Shown one piece after another: positions 1 through 11,795 of a stretch of 64,000 bases of DNA (its first letter is position 1; each line of letters begins with the position of its first letter). This DNA is from Pratylenchus scribneri (lineage: Eukaryota > Nematoda > Chromadorea > Rhabditida > Pratylenchidae), in contig JAQSEB010000029.1 in NCBI GenBank assembly GCA_030063045.1, forward strand, positions 1,488,001 to 1,552,000, in the 5' to 3' direction. A model generated the notes under the pieces. That model worked only from the letters and a program-made list of their open reading frames with translations. It did not search any database and had not been told where the DNA came from. The position numbers and the translations under genes are program-made.

Positions 1-1419
1 CAACTGAAGCAGAACAGAAAACCGCAATGGCAGCCAATTTTCATTTTTTCATCATGGTCGACTTTGACGGCCCTTCCACACTCCGGATATGGGCACCATT
101 TGATGAGTTTATTGCTCTAAAATTGGCAATGTTTAACGAAATTTTGGTATTAAATAAAACCTCAACGAATGAATTCAAAATCAGTTTGTGATATGCCCGT
201 AACGCTTGAGGTGATCGAATGGTTTTGATGATGAATTCATCGTCGGCCAATGTTTCGCATTTGTGCTCCGGACAAGTCATATATGGCAAACCCTCACCGA
301 CAATCTGCCAAAAGTATTAAATAATTAGGGGAATTCTAGAAAATTTGTTGTAAATTTTCCGACTAGAAGAGAGGACCGGAGGTCTCGGGTTCGAATCCGC
401 TCAGAGGTCGTTAATTTTTTTCGGTCTTAATTTTCACTTTTATGCATTTTTAATCATTTTAATGAACACCAAATAAAAATTTTGAAAATTTATGACTCAA
501 AGAGGAAAGGGAGACGGGACCCTTCACTTTTAAAAAATTTAGGTTTCGGGTTCGAATCCGCTCCAATAAGGCGTCTATTTTTTCCAGGGCTTAGTTGTCA
601 GTTTTATGTATTTTTAAAACATTTCTAGGCCAAAAAATTTCAAAATATTCGACCCGAAGATGGGTCCTTTAGGTCTCGGGTTCGAACCCGCTCAAGGGAA
701 ATTTTTCCGGCTGTAATTATTTTTATCCACCCTAGTCTAAATTAATAAAAAGAAATAAGAAATTAACCTTGTTCGACAGATAACTTGACCAGCAATCATT
801 GCAAAACAAATGGTTGCAGAGCAAACCCTTCAGAGGCTTTTTCTCGTAGCAAATTTTGCAGAAGTCAATTTTGCCTTCAATCTTCTTGTGTTTGGCCGGA
901 TCCAATAGATTTGCTTTTTTGAAGAATGAATCAAGGTCGGTGGTCTCATAGAAACTTAAATGTTACAAAATTTATTAATTCGATTAAAAAAAACCGTTCA
1001 ATCAAAGTGATTTTGTTCCACTTGAAGTGATGAAGAAGTGCTTTGCAAATTGACCCATTGTAACGCTGTGAATTGTTATTTTAATTATATTGTTAATTTA
1101 GTAAAGCAAACCAAAATGGCGGAAGTTTCGTTGGAAATTTTGTTGAGTTCATCGATGAGTTCAGTCTGGCTTAGAATCTAAAAATAAATTAAGGTTTTTG
1201 AACTTCAAATCTTCAATAAACCTTATATTCATTTTCGGAAGTCTGAGATTGTGAAGAGCTTGAAGCCTGCACAGTTTTTGTGTCCTCCTCCATCATGATC
1301 ACATCGTCCTCATCCGTCGCTGATTTATTGTCGTCTTCTTCACTTTCGTTGTTCATTGTGGATATTTCATAGATTTCTTCGTCATCATTTGAGTCTTCAT
1401 CATAATAATTGGAGCTCAT
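1..1419 (-). CDS. ari-1: Ariadne-type RBR E3 ubiquitin ligase, 5' part
   Basis: Exons read at 1222-1419, 1112-1177, 995-1065, 768-954, 161-304 and 1-116, all joining in phase; the gene runs off the left edge. The product starts with an acidic Ser/Asp/Glu-rich stretch (MSSNYYDEDSNDDEEIYE), typical of Ariadne proteins. A helical segment LLHHFKWNK follows, then RING1 (FCKICYEKKP...CNHLFCNDCW), the RING1 tail (YMTCPEHKCETLADDEF) and the beginning of the IBR domain (WCPYPECGRAVK...CGFLFCFS). In this family RING1 recruits the E2, and RING2, which lies outside the window, carries the catalytic cysteine; Ariadne ligases work with neddylated cullin-RING ligases. The start at 1419 is the only Met ahead of the acidic region. 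The intron at 305-767 holds three copies of a B-box-like repeat. Which Ariadne paralogue this is cannot be settled without RING2 and the Ariadne domain. Confidence 0.9.
305..767. repeat. Three units of a Pol III B-box-bearing repeat in the Ariadne intron
   Basis: Three spaced units, near 365-480, 490-650 and 655-720, each contain a close variant of GGTCTCGGGTTCGAATCCGC followed by a T-rich stretch and TTTT-x-CGG-CTTA. The core GGTTCGAATCC fits the tRNA B-box consensus. No A box or cloverleaf is visible around it. Diverged relatives occur near 57640-57830 and 61420-61640. Likely a decayed tRNA-derived SINE-like family. Confidence 0.6.
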
Positions 1420-2035
1420 TTCGTCGTTTAATTTGATTAAAAGACTTTGTTTTTATTCCGAGTTATTTATCTGAAAATTATGTAAATGCAATCTTTGAAA
1501 TTGATAATAATCGTGTTGTTGGTTCTTGTTTATTAATAGCTCAATTAATACCCCGATGCTCGAAGCCCGATCCCTAGATTATAAACGAGGTTGTTCAATT
1601 TATAGTGATTTGATTATATAAATAAAGTAGAAAGATGTCCAATTCTAGTAGGTTCTTTTAGTTTTAATTAATAAGTAAGTAGTTCATATAGAAGAAATCA
1701 TTGCATATGCATTGCAACTTGTCATTTAATTTTTCTTTTTCATAAGAAACTTTTGTTAGTATTTATACTATTTAATATTGATTGATTCGAGATCTATCAA
1801 TTGTACTAACTAAGAGAAATAGGTATAATCAAAATTTAGACTCATTCATTTAATTTTTATCCGATTAATTCTGCGGATTTATTAATTCTTCTCAAAAATA
1901 TAAAGCACAAACAAATCTCGGAATAAATAATAAAAAAATCATGGTTTGGCTATGATGATTTTAACAGAATACTTGGGAGGGGAGGTCTCTTGAAAAGAAA
2001 ACTTAGTAATTTTTAATAATTCTATTTTTTGAAAG
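1420..2035. other. Intergenic region between divergent ari-1 and PEX1 genes
   Basis: AT-rich DNA of about 0.6 kb between two head-to-head genes, so it should hold both promoters. I see no further open frame, tandem repeat or recognisable element in it. Confidence 0.5.
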
Positions 2036-5000
2036 ATGAATTTATTTCCCGACTGCAATCTGCCGAATTTATCAAATTCCGTCATTAATCTCCATTTTTC
2101 CCCGGCTATTCAAAATTGTTTCGGCTATGTCGATGATATCACTTTAATAAACCGAATGAATTTGCCTACGGGGATCTCATCAAACATGGAATACGGATAT
2201 TTTGAATGTTTTCCCATTGATGACCCGACAAAGGGTATTCCATTGCAAATTTATTCAAGGAGGCAAACTCCTAACCCAAATCAGCTGCTCCTAAATTCTC
2301 ATTTTGCAAAATTAAATAGGTTTAAAAATGAGGAAAAAGTTAATTTGATCTCGGGTTTTATTAAATTAAACTATGATATATAAATGCAGGTTTTATTGGC
2401 ACCAATAAATAAAATATTCCAATGCAAATCGGTTGAACTCATTCCAATGGAAATGGCCGATTGGGAATTAGTTGTTCAAAATTCAGCTCAAATTGAAGAA
2501 ATTTTCCTGAGCCAAATTCGAGTTTTATAAATTTTAAAATTTTAATATTTGCTTGTTTGTTTTTGAGGTCATTCGTTCTGGAATGTCTTTAGTCATTTTC
2601 TCCTCTTCAAATGAAATTGTTTGCCCGATAAAATTTTTCATTAATGGTGAGAAAATGTATAATTTTATTTAATTAATTTGTTTATTACGTTTTGGAATAG
2701 TTAATCACTCTACAAATGATCAGCAGAATTTTCTTTTGGACATGAGCACAAATGTTATTGTTTCCCCCCGTGATTATGGAATAAAAAGCAATAAAATTTG
2801 TTCGAAAAATTCTCGTCCTTCTTCTCTCGAATTATTTAAGCATAATTTGGAATTTGAGGAGAACATTGACAATTTTATTTTGCCAAATGGTATTTTTTGA
2901 GGGATTAATAAATTAATTAATTTAGAACTGTTTCCATAATAATCTAATCAGAATGAAACACAAATACTTTCCGAAATAAAACGATAAATCTAACCGGAAA
3001 ACACACTTTCCGGAATGAAACACAATTCTAACCGGAAAACACATCTTTCCGGAAAGAAATACAAATCTAACCGGAAAACATATCTTTCCGGAAAGAAATA
3101 CAAATCAAACTGGAAAACACATCTTTCCGGAATGAAATACAAATCTAACCGGAAAACACTTTCCGGAATGAAACACAAATCTAACCGGAAAACACATCTT
3201 TCCGGAAAGAAATACAAATCTAACCGGAAAACACATCTTTCCGGAATGAAATACAAATCTAACCGGAAAACACATCTTTCCGGAATGAAATACAAATCTA
3301 ACCGGAAAACACTTTCCGGAATGAAATACAAATCTAACCGGAAAACACATTTTTCTAGAAGGAAACACTAACCGGAAAACACATTTTTCTAGAATGAAAC
3401 GCAAATCAAATCTAACCGGAAAACACATTTTTAAGGAAACAAAAATCTAACCAGGAATAGTAATTAGAACTATTATGGAAATTCGAAATAAAAATTATTT
3501 AATTATAGAAAAATCTGGCCATTTTCGAGTGCTTCCATCCAGCATGGATTTTTGTTCAAAATTTGACACTAAAAACCAATTTTTCAATTTTGAAGGCGAA
3601 AATTTTGCCTTTATCAACGCATTTCCATTCATTTTTACCGCCAAAACGAAAATATTGGGAGAAGAGAATGGTGAAATTATTGGTTGGAATTGGGTGAAAA
3701 AATATTTGGTTGAAATTATTGTGGATGGAAACGAATCGGCTGGTGCCATTTTGTGCGAAATTCCGATGGGAGAAAATGCAATCATATCATCTGCCCCATT
3801 TGATACATTTTTATACAGTTTGGCCGAAATATTTAAGGTGGAATGGATTCGAAACTATTTCCATCAAATTTTTAAAGAAAACGGATTGTTTTGGCCTTTT
3901 ACATTGTTGGATTTCCAATGGCTTTAGGCGGATTTTTCAAAGCATTCAAGATTTGCAATGGCTCAAAATTCAACCATTTCCGCTGGAAAAAATCAAAAAA
4001 ACTGATTCAATTTTATTCAAAAGCAGCCAAAATGCACAGGAGAATTTGAGTAAAATCCTCTCAATTAGTAGACGATTAAAATGCCCCTTGCTACTTCCAT
4101 CGAATGGCTTTAAAATGGAAATGGACCTTGGAGATGGTAAAATTGACCGTATACATTTCTAATGTGAATAAAATTTTAGAGAAAATTTGTGCTGAATTGA
4201 CGGCCAAAAATTCTTCAATGAATGAAAAATGTTCACATTTTTCCTTTTGGCCACTTTCCGCAAAATTGGATATTGAAATTGAAAAATATGCCGAAAATAA
4301 TGCAAATTTGGTTAAATTAGCCAAAAAGGAATTGGAAAAGATGGAATTAAATTTATTTGAAATTTCGTGAGTTATTCAAATACAAATTTTTGTCCATCTT
4401 TTATAAAGTTCGCAATCAGAAATTGTTGACAAAATTCATTCTTCCATTTGCTCAACAATAAAATATTCATTGATTTGGCCACAAAAAGATTTGCCTTCAA
4501 GGCATTCTGCTAGCCATTTACTTTTGATTGGTTCAATTGGATCGGGAAAAACAACAATTTTAAAATGCTTATCGGAAAAATTAAAAACAATTTGTGCCGA
4601 AAATGCACTATTAATTGAAAATGATTTGGTGGATTTTGCAGGTTGGAAAATTGGGAATTGTCCAATTTTTTAATGAACAAAAAAAAAAAGGAAAAACACT
4701 GAATGAATTGCTGAAATTGATCCAAACAAGTTTGGCGCGATTAAATTTACGATGGCCTTCGGCACTTTTACTCGACAATTTTGATTGTTTTGCCGAAAAA
4801 ATTTTACATACTGAAGAGGATGAAGAGATTAGCCGTATTCGGACGAGGAAAATTTATCAAAGTAAGCCGAAACAAAAATGAATTTATTCCAAAATTGAAG
4901 ATATATTTTCAATAATTGCAAATTTTGCACGGATTCCGATTATTTGTTCGGCCAATTGTTGGCGAAAAATATCATCAGAGGAAGAAGAATGCCTGCTTTT

Positions 5001-7454
5001 CTGGGAGGGTCGTCCATTTTTTGATGAATGGCACGAAATTGGGGAATTTAGCCAGGCAATTTTTGGGATGAATTTGAAGCTTTTAGAATGATGGTAAAAA
5101 TTTAGGAAGAGCAAATGCAGATTTTGGAAGGAGCATTCGGAAATATGAAGGAATTGAAAAATGTGAAGAATCGGCTCAAATTTCCAATGATTGGTGATTT
5201 AGTGAAGATAATTAATGGAGCAAAATTGTTCGAACAAAATGGTAAAAATAAATTCAAAAAGAGAAATATCTAATACCGAAAAATTATAAATTGCTGAAAA
5301 ATAATTTTTAATTGATAGAATGAAAATGGGGGTTGGGGTACAGTAGGATGAACATGAAAGGCCCTTTTAGGCATTGACAACGACAACGTAGCTCCTCTAT
5401 CATAGGATAGGTCCTCTTCTAAAAACTAAAAAAAAGGTCTCCTTTGGAGAGTCTCTGAAAAAAGTAGCCTCGGGGTCACTCACTATCACTAGTAGAGTAG
5501 AGGAAATACGGTATTTCCAAATTAATTTTTTAAAATTAAACGTTAGGGTTTAAGGTTAGGTCCAAGATAGGTTTAGGGCTGGGCTAGAGAGAGAGAGAGT
5601 ATGAAATTGAGAGAAGTCTGCTGATTTGGCCAAGTTATGGCCTAAAAGAAAAAGATTTTTCAACAAATTCAATTCCATCCAATCAAAAATATGTGAAATT
5701 CACCTTAATCCCTTCAAGCAGAATTGTATGGCCAAAATGTGGAAAAGCTGATTCTGCAAATGAACAAAATTGGCCAGAATATTGGATTTGGAGAAGAGGC
5801 TCAAATTGGATTTGATAAAATTGCCGGATTGAAGGAAGTTAAACAAAAATTGACCGAAATTTTCATATTTCCATCCAAGGTTGATATCAAAAAACACAAA
5901 ATATATTTTTAATTCGATCAAAAGTATCCAAAATTGTTTGCCTCTGCCCGGCTAAGCAAAAGAGCAATTTTATATGGACCCAGTGGAAATGGGAAAACCC
6001 TTTTGCTTCGGGCATTGGCCAATGAAATGGGAATGAATGTTTTGAGTGTTAAGGTTGCTTTATTAGGTTTTTTTGCTTATATTGGACAATTTAGGGTCCT
6101 GAATTGTACTCAAAATACATTGGCGAAAGTGAGCAAAAAGTGCGCAATTTATTTTCCAAGTAAAAAAATTACCTATTAATGAAATTACTCAGATTTTAGG
6201 GCTAGAAGTTGTAAACCAACACTAATTGTTTTCGATGAAGTTGGCTACAATTTTGGGTGTAATTTTCCCCAATTATTAAAGTTTGATGCGTTGGCTCCCC
6301 AAAGAGGGAGTGACGATGCGCATGTCACGGACAGATTGGTAAATCAATTGCTCACGGAATTGGATGGATTTGAAGGAGGCGACGATACGGAGGATGAAGG
6401 CAATTAGAAATTTCAAAAATTCAGAATAATTTCCCATTGTTTAAAGATTTATTCATTATTGCGGCCACAAATCGACTGGATATTGTGGATAAAGCTCTGT
6501 TAAGACCCGGTCGATTTGAACATAAAATTTGTGTGGAAAAACCGAATTATGTAAGAGAAAATTTCATTTGGAAAATCAAAAAAAGTATTGAAAATGCCGA
6601 AAAGATTTGTAATGGTTCAAAAGTTTATCCTAGTAAGCGCAAAAATTTTTACTCAATGGATGGATCAGATATAGTCAAGATTACCAATTCTAACTTAGTT
6701 TTGAACCAATAAACCAAAAATTGTTTAAAACCGTTTAATACCTTTTCATTGTTGACCAAACCAAAATGGGTTTAAACCGTTTAATACCCTTTAATTGTTG
6801 ACCAAACCAAAATGGGTTTAAACCGTTTAATACCCTTTAATTGTTGACCAAACCAAAATGGGTTTAAACCGTTTAATACCCTTTAATTGTTGACCAAACC
6901 AAAATGGGTTTAAACCGTTTAATACCCTTTAATTGTTGAACAAACCATAACAAATATTCAATGCGTCTTGACCAGCTCTATCCAATTTTTGGTCTATTTG
7001 GTTTGCGAATTTAGGACAACCCTTCGTTAAACCATTATAATTATTTTGGCATTACATATTTACTCCTACTTTCTTGGCCCATAAATATAGTTAGTATCCA
7101 TAAAATGCCCTAATTTTAATAGGATGAACGACTTGCCATTCTCGGTTTATACACCAAAATGATGGATAAAATCCCACTCTCCAACAATGTGAATTTGGGA
7201 CTTATCGCAAGGAGCACGGAAGGTTCAAAAATAAAATTTAATATATTAAAAAATGTAAAATAATTTTCAAAGGTTTTTCTGGTGCCGAAATGCGGGCAAT
7301 CGTTCAAAATGCATTTTGCTTTGCCGAAAGACGTGGGGACAATGAAATTCGGCAAAAGGATTTCCAAATGGCATCAAAAAAAGATGCAAAAACAATTAAA
7401 AAAGAAACAGGGGAAATTAATGAAAAGAAAGGAGAAAAACTGGCGCTAAATTGA
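2036..7454 (+). CDS. prx-1: Peroxisome biogenesis AAA-ATPase PEX1
   Basis: PEX1 forms a hexamer with PEX6 that pulls the PTS1 receptor PEX5 out of the peroxisome membrane. Resolved exons are 2036-2338, 2390-2521, 2568-2646, 2701-2889 and one from 3461; about ten more follow to the stop at 7452-7454. The N-terminal region fits the PEX1 N domain, including MADWELVV followed by LSQIRV. AAA domain 1 has Walker [10 protein letters not shown] near 4530-4556 and a Walker-B-like ALLLDNFD near 4765. AAA domain 2 has Walker A GPSGNGKT (5976-5999), [10 protein letters not shown], Walker B TLIVFDE just before 6240, DALAPQRG, and ATNRLD...LLRPGRFEH with the second-region-of-homology arginines. The last exons contain [14 protein letters not shown]. 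An intron begins directly after the Walker B acidic pair. Two introns carry repeat insertions (2950-3460 and 6680-7120). Some mid-gene junctions (3840-5240) are approximate. The identification as PEX1 rather than PEX6 rests on the N domain and the intact domain 2. Confidence 0.9.
2950..3450. repeat. Minisatellite, about 36-39-bp unit, in a PEX1 intron
   Basis: Around a dozen direct repeats built on CTAACCGGAAAACACATCTT plus TCCGGAATGAAATACAAAT, with shorter variants lacking the ATCT. It fills the intron before the exon at 3461. Both strands stay open in several frames because the unit length is often a multiple of three; these frames are not genes. Confidence 0.9.
5280..5700. other. Long PEX1 intron with a stretch of non-coding sequence
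   Basis: The intron between the two AAA domains is larger than usual for the gene. It holds GGGGGTTGGGGTACAGTAGG near 5328, a phrase partly matched near 24560 (GGGGGTACAGTAGG), and a short GA run near 5588. No coding frame continues the AAA protein here. Confidence 0.4.
6680..7110 (-). mobile_element. 46-mer element, copy 1 (about 5 units), in a PEX1 intron
   Basis: The left flank CCAATTCTAACTTAGTTTTG is followed by about five 46-bp units (TGGGTTTAAACCGTTTAATA / CCCTTTAATTGTTGACCAAA). The right flank follows, containing ATGCGTCTTGACCAGCTCTA and TTTGGTCTATTTGGTTTG and ending near AAACCATTATAATTATTTTG. The same flanks recur in the other copies of the family; strand is assigned relative to the 42-kb copy (+). 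Confidence 0.85.
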
Positions 7455-7587
7455 AATTAAATTATTTATTTTTATTTATTCGCAACATATTTATATTATT
7501 GAAAAAGAGAACAAAATAAAATTACATATATAGACTAGCCTTTATATGGCAATACAATATATTGGGTAATCAACTAATTCAACAAAA

Positions 7588-8913
7588 TTATGATGACTGA
7601 ATTTCGGCCTTGAACTCCGGATGAGTGAGTATTCCGCTCAATTCCTGGGCCAATTCTTTTGTACCGGCACAGAGCACTTTGCGAGCCATCACATTGAATT
7701 CACTGCCTGATTTTTTTTTTGTAATTTTCATTTTTGTAAATTGTAATCTTCGTGCCTACCAGTTGGGTCGATGATGGTGCCACCAGCCTCACGGACAATC
7801 ACAGCGGCGGCGGCCATATCCCATGAATGAAGTCTATAATTTGAACATTAAAACTGGAATTTATGCCTTCAAATTTTACCCATATTCGACGTATGCATCA
7901 ACCGATCCCTAAAATATTTTGGGGCATAATTCATTGCATTTTTAATATTTTTTTACCTGTGCTGTGTAAACCATATTGATTGAGGCCGCACCGAATGCTC
8001 GAATTCTTTAAATATATTTTTTTTAATTTTAATATCTATTAAAATAAAATAAACCCGTGGATGCCAGCAAGCACACTTTTGCGCTGATTTTCCAGTGTAA
8101 TGTTGAGCCAATCGTCGCCCTTCTCTTTCAAATTGTGCTGGCCGAGTGATTGACAGACAATGGCTTGGCTGAGTGCTAAAAATAAAATTGAAATTAAATT
8201 TGGAATAAGAAAAAATACATTTTGCGTTTGATGCATGAATGGGAAATCCATTTTTGAAGGCCCCTTTGCCGGCAAGTGCGGAAAACAACTCATCGGTGAT
8301 TGGGTTGTATACTATGCCTGCACGAAGTGACTTATTGATGGAAAGGCCAACGCAAATTCCAATCAGGGGAATCCTGAAGATTTTTAAAGCTATTGTAACT
8401 TAAGGTTTCTGGTAAAATTTAACCTATGCACAAAATTGGTTGTTCCATCAATCGGGTCTAAAAATAATATTTTAATGATTTTATCAATTCATTTATAATA
8501 AACCAATGATCCAAGTGGGTGCATCAGTCAGTTCATAAGTTTTGCCAGTGGCCGCTGTTTCTTCACCAATGAACCTAAAAAATCGATCAAAATTACAATT
8601 ATTGATTTTATAACTTACTTGTGGTCCGGAAAGCGCTTTGTCAATTCACTAATCAGAAGAGCCTCAACCGCTTGATCGGTTTCTAGAAAAGTGTTTATTT
8701 TTAGAATATTACTGAAATATTATTTACCGGTAACAAAGTCAATTGCCGATGATTTGGTCTGAACAGTGCCTGCCGGTTTGTCGAATGCATTTTTGACGAG
8801 CTAAAAATTGTTTTTGGGATGTAAATTTTAACAGTTAAATTAGAACTTACAACTCCGGCTTTTTTCACAACTTCCAATGCAAATGTGAAATATTCTGTTT
8901 CCTTTGATTCCAT
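7588..8913 (-). CDS. ttx-7: Inositol-1-monophosphatase
   Basis: This enzyme hydrolyses myo-inositol monophosphate to free inositol in a Mg2+-dependent, lithium-sensitive reaction that feeds phosphoinositide synthesis. Eleven exons join in phase: 8851-8913, 8728-8800, 8619-8682, 8504-8574, 8424-8457, 8219-8373, 8055-8175, 7957-8005, 7880-7908, 7760-7833 and 7588-7706, giving 283 aa against about 277 for the human enzyme. Family metal-binding motifs are present: [19 protein letters not shown] and [17 protein letters not shown]. The C-terminal part [12 protein letters not shown] also fits. The start at 8913 is the only Met ahead of the [11 protein letters not shown] helix. It is convergent with PEX1 (gap about 130 bp) and divergent from RPC9. 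The symbol follows the C. elegans inositol monophosphatase and assumes orthology. Confidence 0.95.
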
Positions 8914-9348
8914 TTTTATTGTTTTTGAGAGAATAATTTTAGATTTTGATCTAAAAATAAGAGAATGTTGGATTTGGATAATTAAAAAGCAACGCGAATA
9001 TAAAATAAATTCTGTGAATTTGATTGCTCTGCTCTTATTGTACGAATACGAAAGATGTTGAAAAAATTCTGAAAATGTATCCTAATCATTGTTTATTTTT
9101 ATTTTTACCTACTTTGATCACCGAAAATAGGGGAAATATGGGTTGTATTTCTTCAATAAAATGTTGGATAAAATTTGATCAAACATTTTTAATTTAATCA
9201 TTTTAACAAGACCATTGGGCTTGGTTTAATATGCCTATAAATTTTAATATTATTCGTTTTCGCTTTTCGCTGAACCGAGCCTTCATGAATAAAATTACAA
9301 ATCAAAATAACCAAGAAAAGAAATTTTTAATTATTTCAGAATTTTAAA
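8914..9348. promoter_or_regulatory. Intergenic region between divergent IMPase and RPC9 genes
   Basis: About 0.43 kb of AT-rich DNA between two head-to-head housekeeping genes, so both promoters should lie here. No specific sites are recognisable by eye. An acceptor-like TTATTTCAG lies a few bases upstream of the RPC9 ATG, compatible with trans-splicing. Confidence 0.4.
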
Positions 9349-9765
9349 ATGGAAATTGTGGATCCACGGAGTACACTTTTGACAAATCAAGAAGTATTTG
9401 AATTGCTTAATCAAGCCAAAGAGCGACAGAAATATACGGACAAAAGCAAAGGATCACAAAATCACAATACAATCATCTATGAATCGCTAAAATATCTCAA
9501 TGAATGCCCGGCAATTTCCCAGCCAAGGGAGAATATTATCGAATTGGCCAAAGCCTTAAAGAAATTCAAATTAACCGGCGCTGAGGTTTAGGACATTATT
9601 TTGTATTAAAAATCAATTATAATTGTTTTCTAGATAATGCAAATTGCAAATCTTCGACCGAAGCAAGCCCTTGAAATCCAATTGATTATTGAGGAATCCG
9701 AAGAGAGGTTTTCAGAAGAAGAAATTGATGAACTTGTTGAGCTAATTTGCAAAATTTTGAAATAA
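9349..9765 (+). CDS. DNA-directed RNA polymerase III subunit RPC9 (CRCP)
   Basis: Two exons, 9349-9585 and 9634-9765, encode 122 aa. RPC9 pairs with RPC8 to form the Pol III stalk, the counterpart of RPB4/RPB7, and helps transcription initiation on tRNA and 5S genes. Matching family features are the start MEIVDPRSTLLTNQEVFELL, then NTIIYESLKYL, the helix LAKALKKFKLTGAE, and the C-terminal LRPKQALEIQLIIEESEERF. The length fits the conserved core; the human protein has a longer acidic tail that is missing here. The alternative, RPB4 of Pol II, is less likely because the opening LLTNQEVFELL and the EIQLIIEESEERF block are RPC9-like. Confidence 0.93.
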
Positions 9766-10276
9766 ATTTGTGCTTTTTATTATTCGGACTTTAAATTTTC
9801 ATTCCATTTTTTCAAATTGAATAAATTATTAAATGATATTTATACTAATGTGCTTAAACTAGGGAGGCATCCCGACGCCCCGGGGCACGAATTTCGGGAG
9901 ACCGGGGGAAATCGAGTTTTTCGGGGCCTGTATTCAGGGTAACGGGAGCCTGTATTTTCAGAGGCGATTAGAATTATGGGGGAGAACAAAAAGAACTTAA
10001 CGGGACCCTTACCCATTTTTGCTTCCAAAGCCCAAAGGAGGTACGGGGACAATAGACTATTACTAGTTAAAAATCTACATCTTCCTAAAAAACATTTCAT
10101 CCTAAACGTTAATAGCGCAGCCATTAATTAGGATTAAATTTGGGTTGATTTATATTAAACTAAGCTTATTAATTTACTAGTCGTATTTGTTGAATGATTA
10201 AATTGAATCTTCGAGCAAATTTTATCCAACATTATTGAAGAAATAAATAAATAAAAACAATTTAAATTGAGATTGT
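9766..10276. other. Intergenic region with a G-rich patch
   Basis: This lies between the convergent 3' ends of RPC9 and the CSN8-like gene. The 9860-9970 segment is unusually GC-rich for this window (CCCGACGCCCCGGGGCACG, GAGACCGGGGGAAATCGAG, TTTTTCGGGGCCTG) and carries no plausible coding exon. The rest is AT-rich with nothing recognisable. Confidence 0.4.
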
Positions 10277-11089
10277 TCAATTGCTTGGATTATTTCCTGA
10301 TCCTCCTCCTGCTGAATTTGTGTTCGGAATCATTGTCGAAATGGCATCAAAAAAGATTGAGCAATCAACCAGTGATGAGAGGTTCTCCAATTTTTTGTCG
10401 GTCACGGCCTCCGATTTGCCTTTATCATCAGCAGATCCCGGGAAAATGTTGGTGGCAGGATCCAATTTCTCCAAAGTCTTCGCGAAATACACGTTCCAAG
10501 TCTTAAATAAAATATTTATTGATTGGTTTGGATTAAAATAAAAATACCGGTTTGACATAATTATGGGAAATTTCCCAATTGCATTGTTCAAGCAATTTTG
10601 CCAATTCCTCATCATTGGGCGAACCAATAAGCTGACAAAACATTGGAAGAGCAATCGATGAATATGTGCTGGCGATGATTTGCAATTGTTCAACAACCAA
10701 TCGCTTCTTTAACTCCTCGAGATATGCACTGTTAAAATAATTCATTAATTTATGTTATTGTGTAAATCAAACCGTAAATATTGATCCTCAACCATTGGAA
10801 TTGCTTTGCCGCATTCATTGATTGCGTTGGCCAATTTCTTCTTGGAGATGTTCTGCACCAATGCCGAAATTTGTTTCAATGTTTTGTCATTGCCATGGCG
10901 TTGAAGAGCACGAATTGAGCAGAATTTTGCTTGAATAGGTTGTCCTCGGATCAGCAGGAAGCCAAGAATCAATTCGATGTATTGATTTGTGGATAATCTT
11001 GCACCAATTTTAATCTCTTCAGCTTGCAAACGTTCAAACTTGTCTTTTGGATTAGCTTCTTCCATAGCTATTTCTTCTGGAATTGACAT
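10277..11089 (-). CDS. COP9 signalosome subunit 8-like (CSN8/PSD10 fold)
   Basis: Three exons, 10773-11089, 10548-10728 and 10277-10501, join in phase to give 240 aa. The middle part, with YIELILGFLLIRGQPIQAK, then RLVVEQLQIIASTYSSIALP and LIGSPNDEELAKLLEQCNWE, fits the CSN8/eIF3k-type helical repeat and winged-helix region. The C-terminal part has KLENLSSLVDCSIFF. The signalosome removes NEDD8 from cullins. The protein is somewhat longer than mammalian CSN8 (about 209 aa), with a Gly/Asn-rich tail after residue 225. CSN8 is weakly conserved and has been considered missing or unrecognised in some nematodes, so the assignment is by overall pattern only. The main alternative is another small PCI-type subunit such as eIF3k. 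Confidence 0.6.
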
Positions 11090-11795
11090 AATGAAAATAA
11101 ATTAGGTAAAAAATATTCTTCGGATCTTATAAAAATGGAATAATTGAATTGGATGTCGTGGAAGTCCTTAAATTGGAATTGGAAGTCCTTAAGATTTTTA
11201 GTGCAAGCGGAAATATCTAATGTAGACATTTTAATATGATTATGGCAAGAATTAGACAAGAAATGTAAAAAATAGTACACAAAAACGAGGTGGTTGGGAT
11301 GAAAAGAAATTAGACATTTTTTCATTAATTCATCATTCATTTCATTCGTACCGTTCCGCCATTGGGGAACAAAAAAAAAAACAATTCAATGTTTTTTGCG
11401 CATTTAGTTGTTGTGGATCATTGTCTTATTAACAACCAATAAGTTCCACAAAATCCTGCAGTTATTTCTCGAAACAATCTAAGCCAAAATAGCTGAACTT
11501 TCAAAGAAAAGTTGACATTTTAACTCTTGTCTTTCATATTTTAGCAAGAATATAAAACATAAGTTTAAACAGTTTTAAGCTTAATTTCCAATCCAGCCTC
11601 ATAGTCTAATGTCTAATCTATAGATGAAGCTAATAAACTAAGCACACATTGATTGTTCCATATTCTTTAGGCATTTCATATTCATAATGTAACGAATTTT
11701 TGCTTTGCAAATACTAAATTAAATATAATTCAGATTATCAAGCAAAAGCATATTTGCCAATTTATCTGCGCATTCTAAATTTTGACCTATCAACG
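11090..11795. other. Intergenic region between divergent genes
   Basis: About 0.7 kb, AT-rich, between the CSN8-like gene (-) and the micro-protein gene (+). An open frame on the minus strand (11068-11340) overlaps the start of the CSN8-like gene in another frame and has no family resemblance. Nothing else is seen. Confidence 0.4.

Noticed and set aside
381..406. tRNA gene suggested by the B-box word
   Set aside because: No A box, no acceptor stem pairing and no anticodon arm can be folded around any of the three units.
2990..3428. Open frames on both strands across the minisatellite (about 110 codons each, [15 protein letters not shown] or [16 protein letters not shown] repeats)
   Set aside because: They exist because the repeat unit is near a multiple of three and lacks stops. 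They lie inside a PEX1 intron and occur in three frames at once.
11068..11340. 90-codon minus-strand frame upstream of the CSN8-like gene
   Set aside because: It overlaps the real start in another frame, and has no splice logic or family features.
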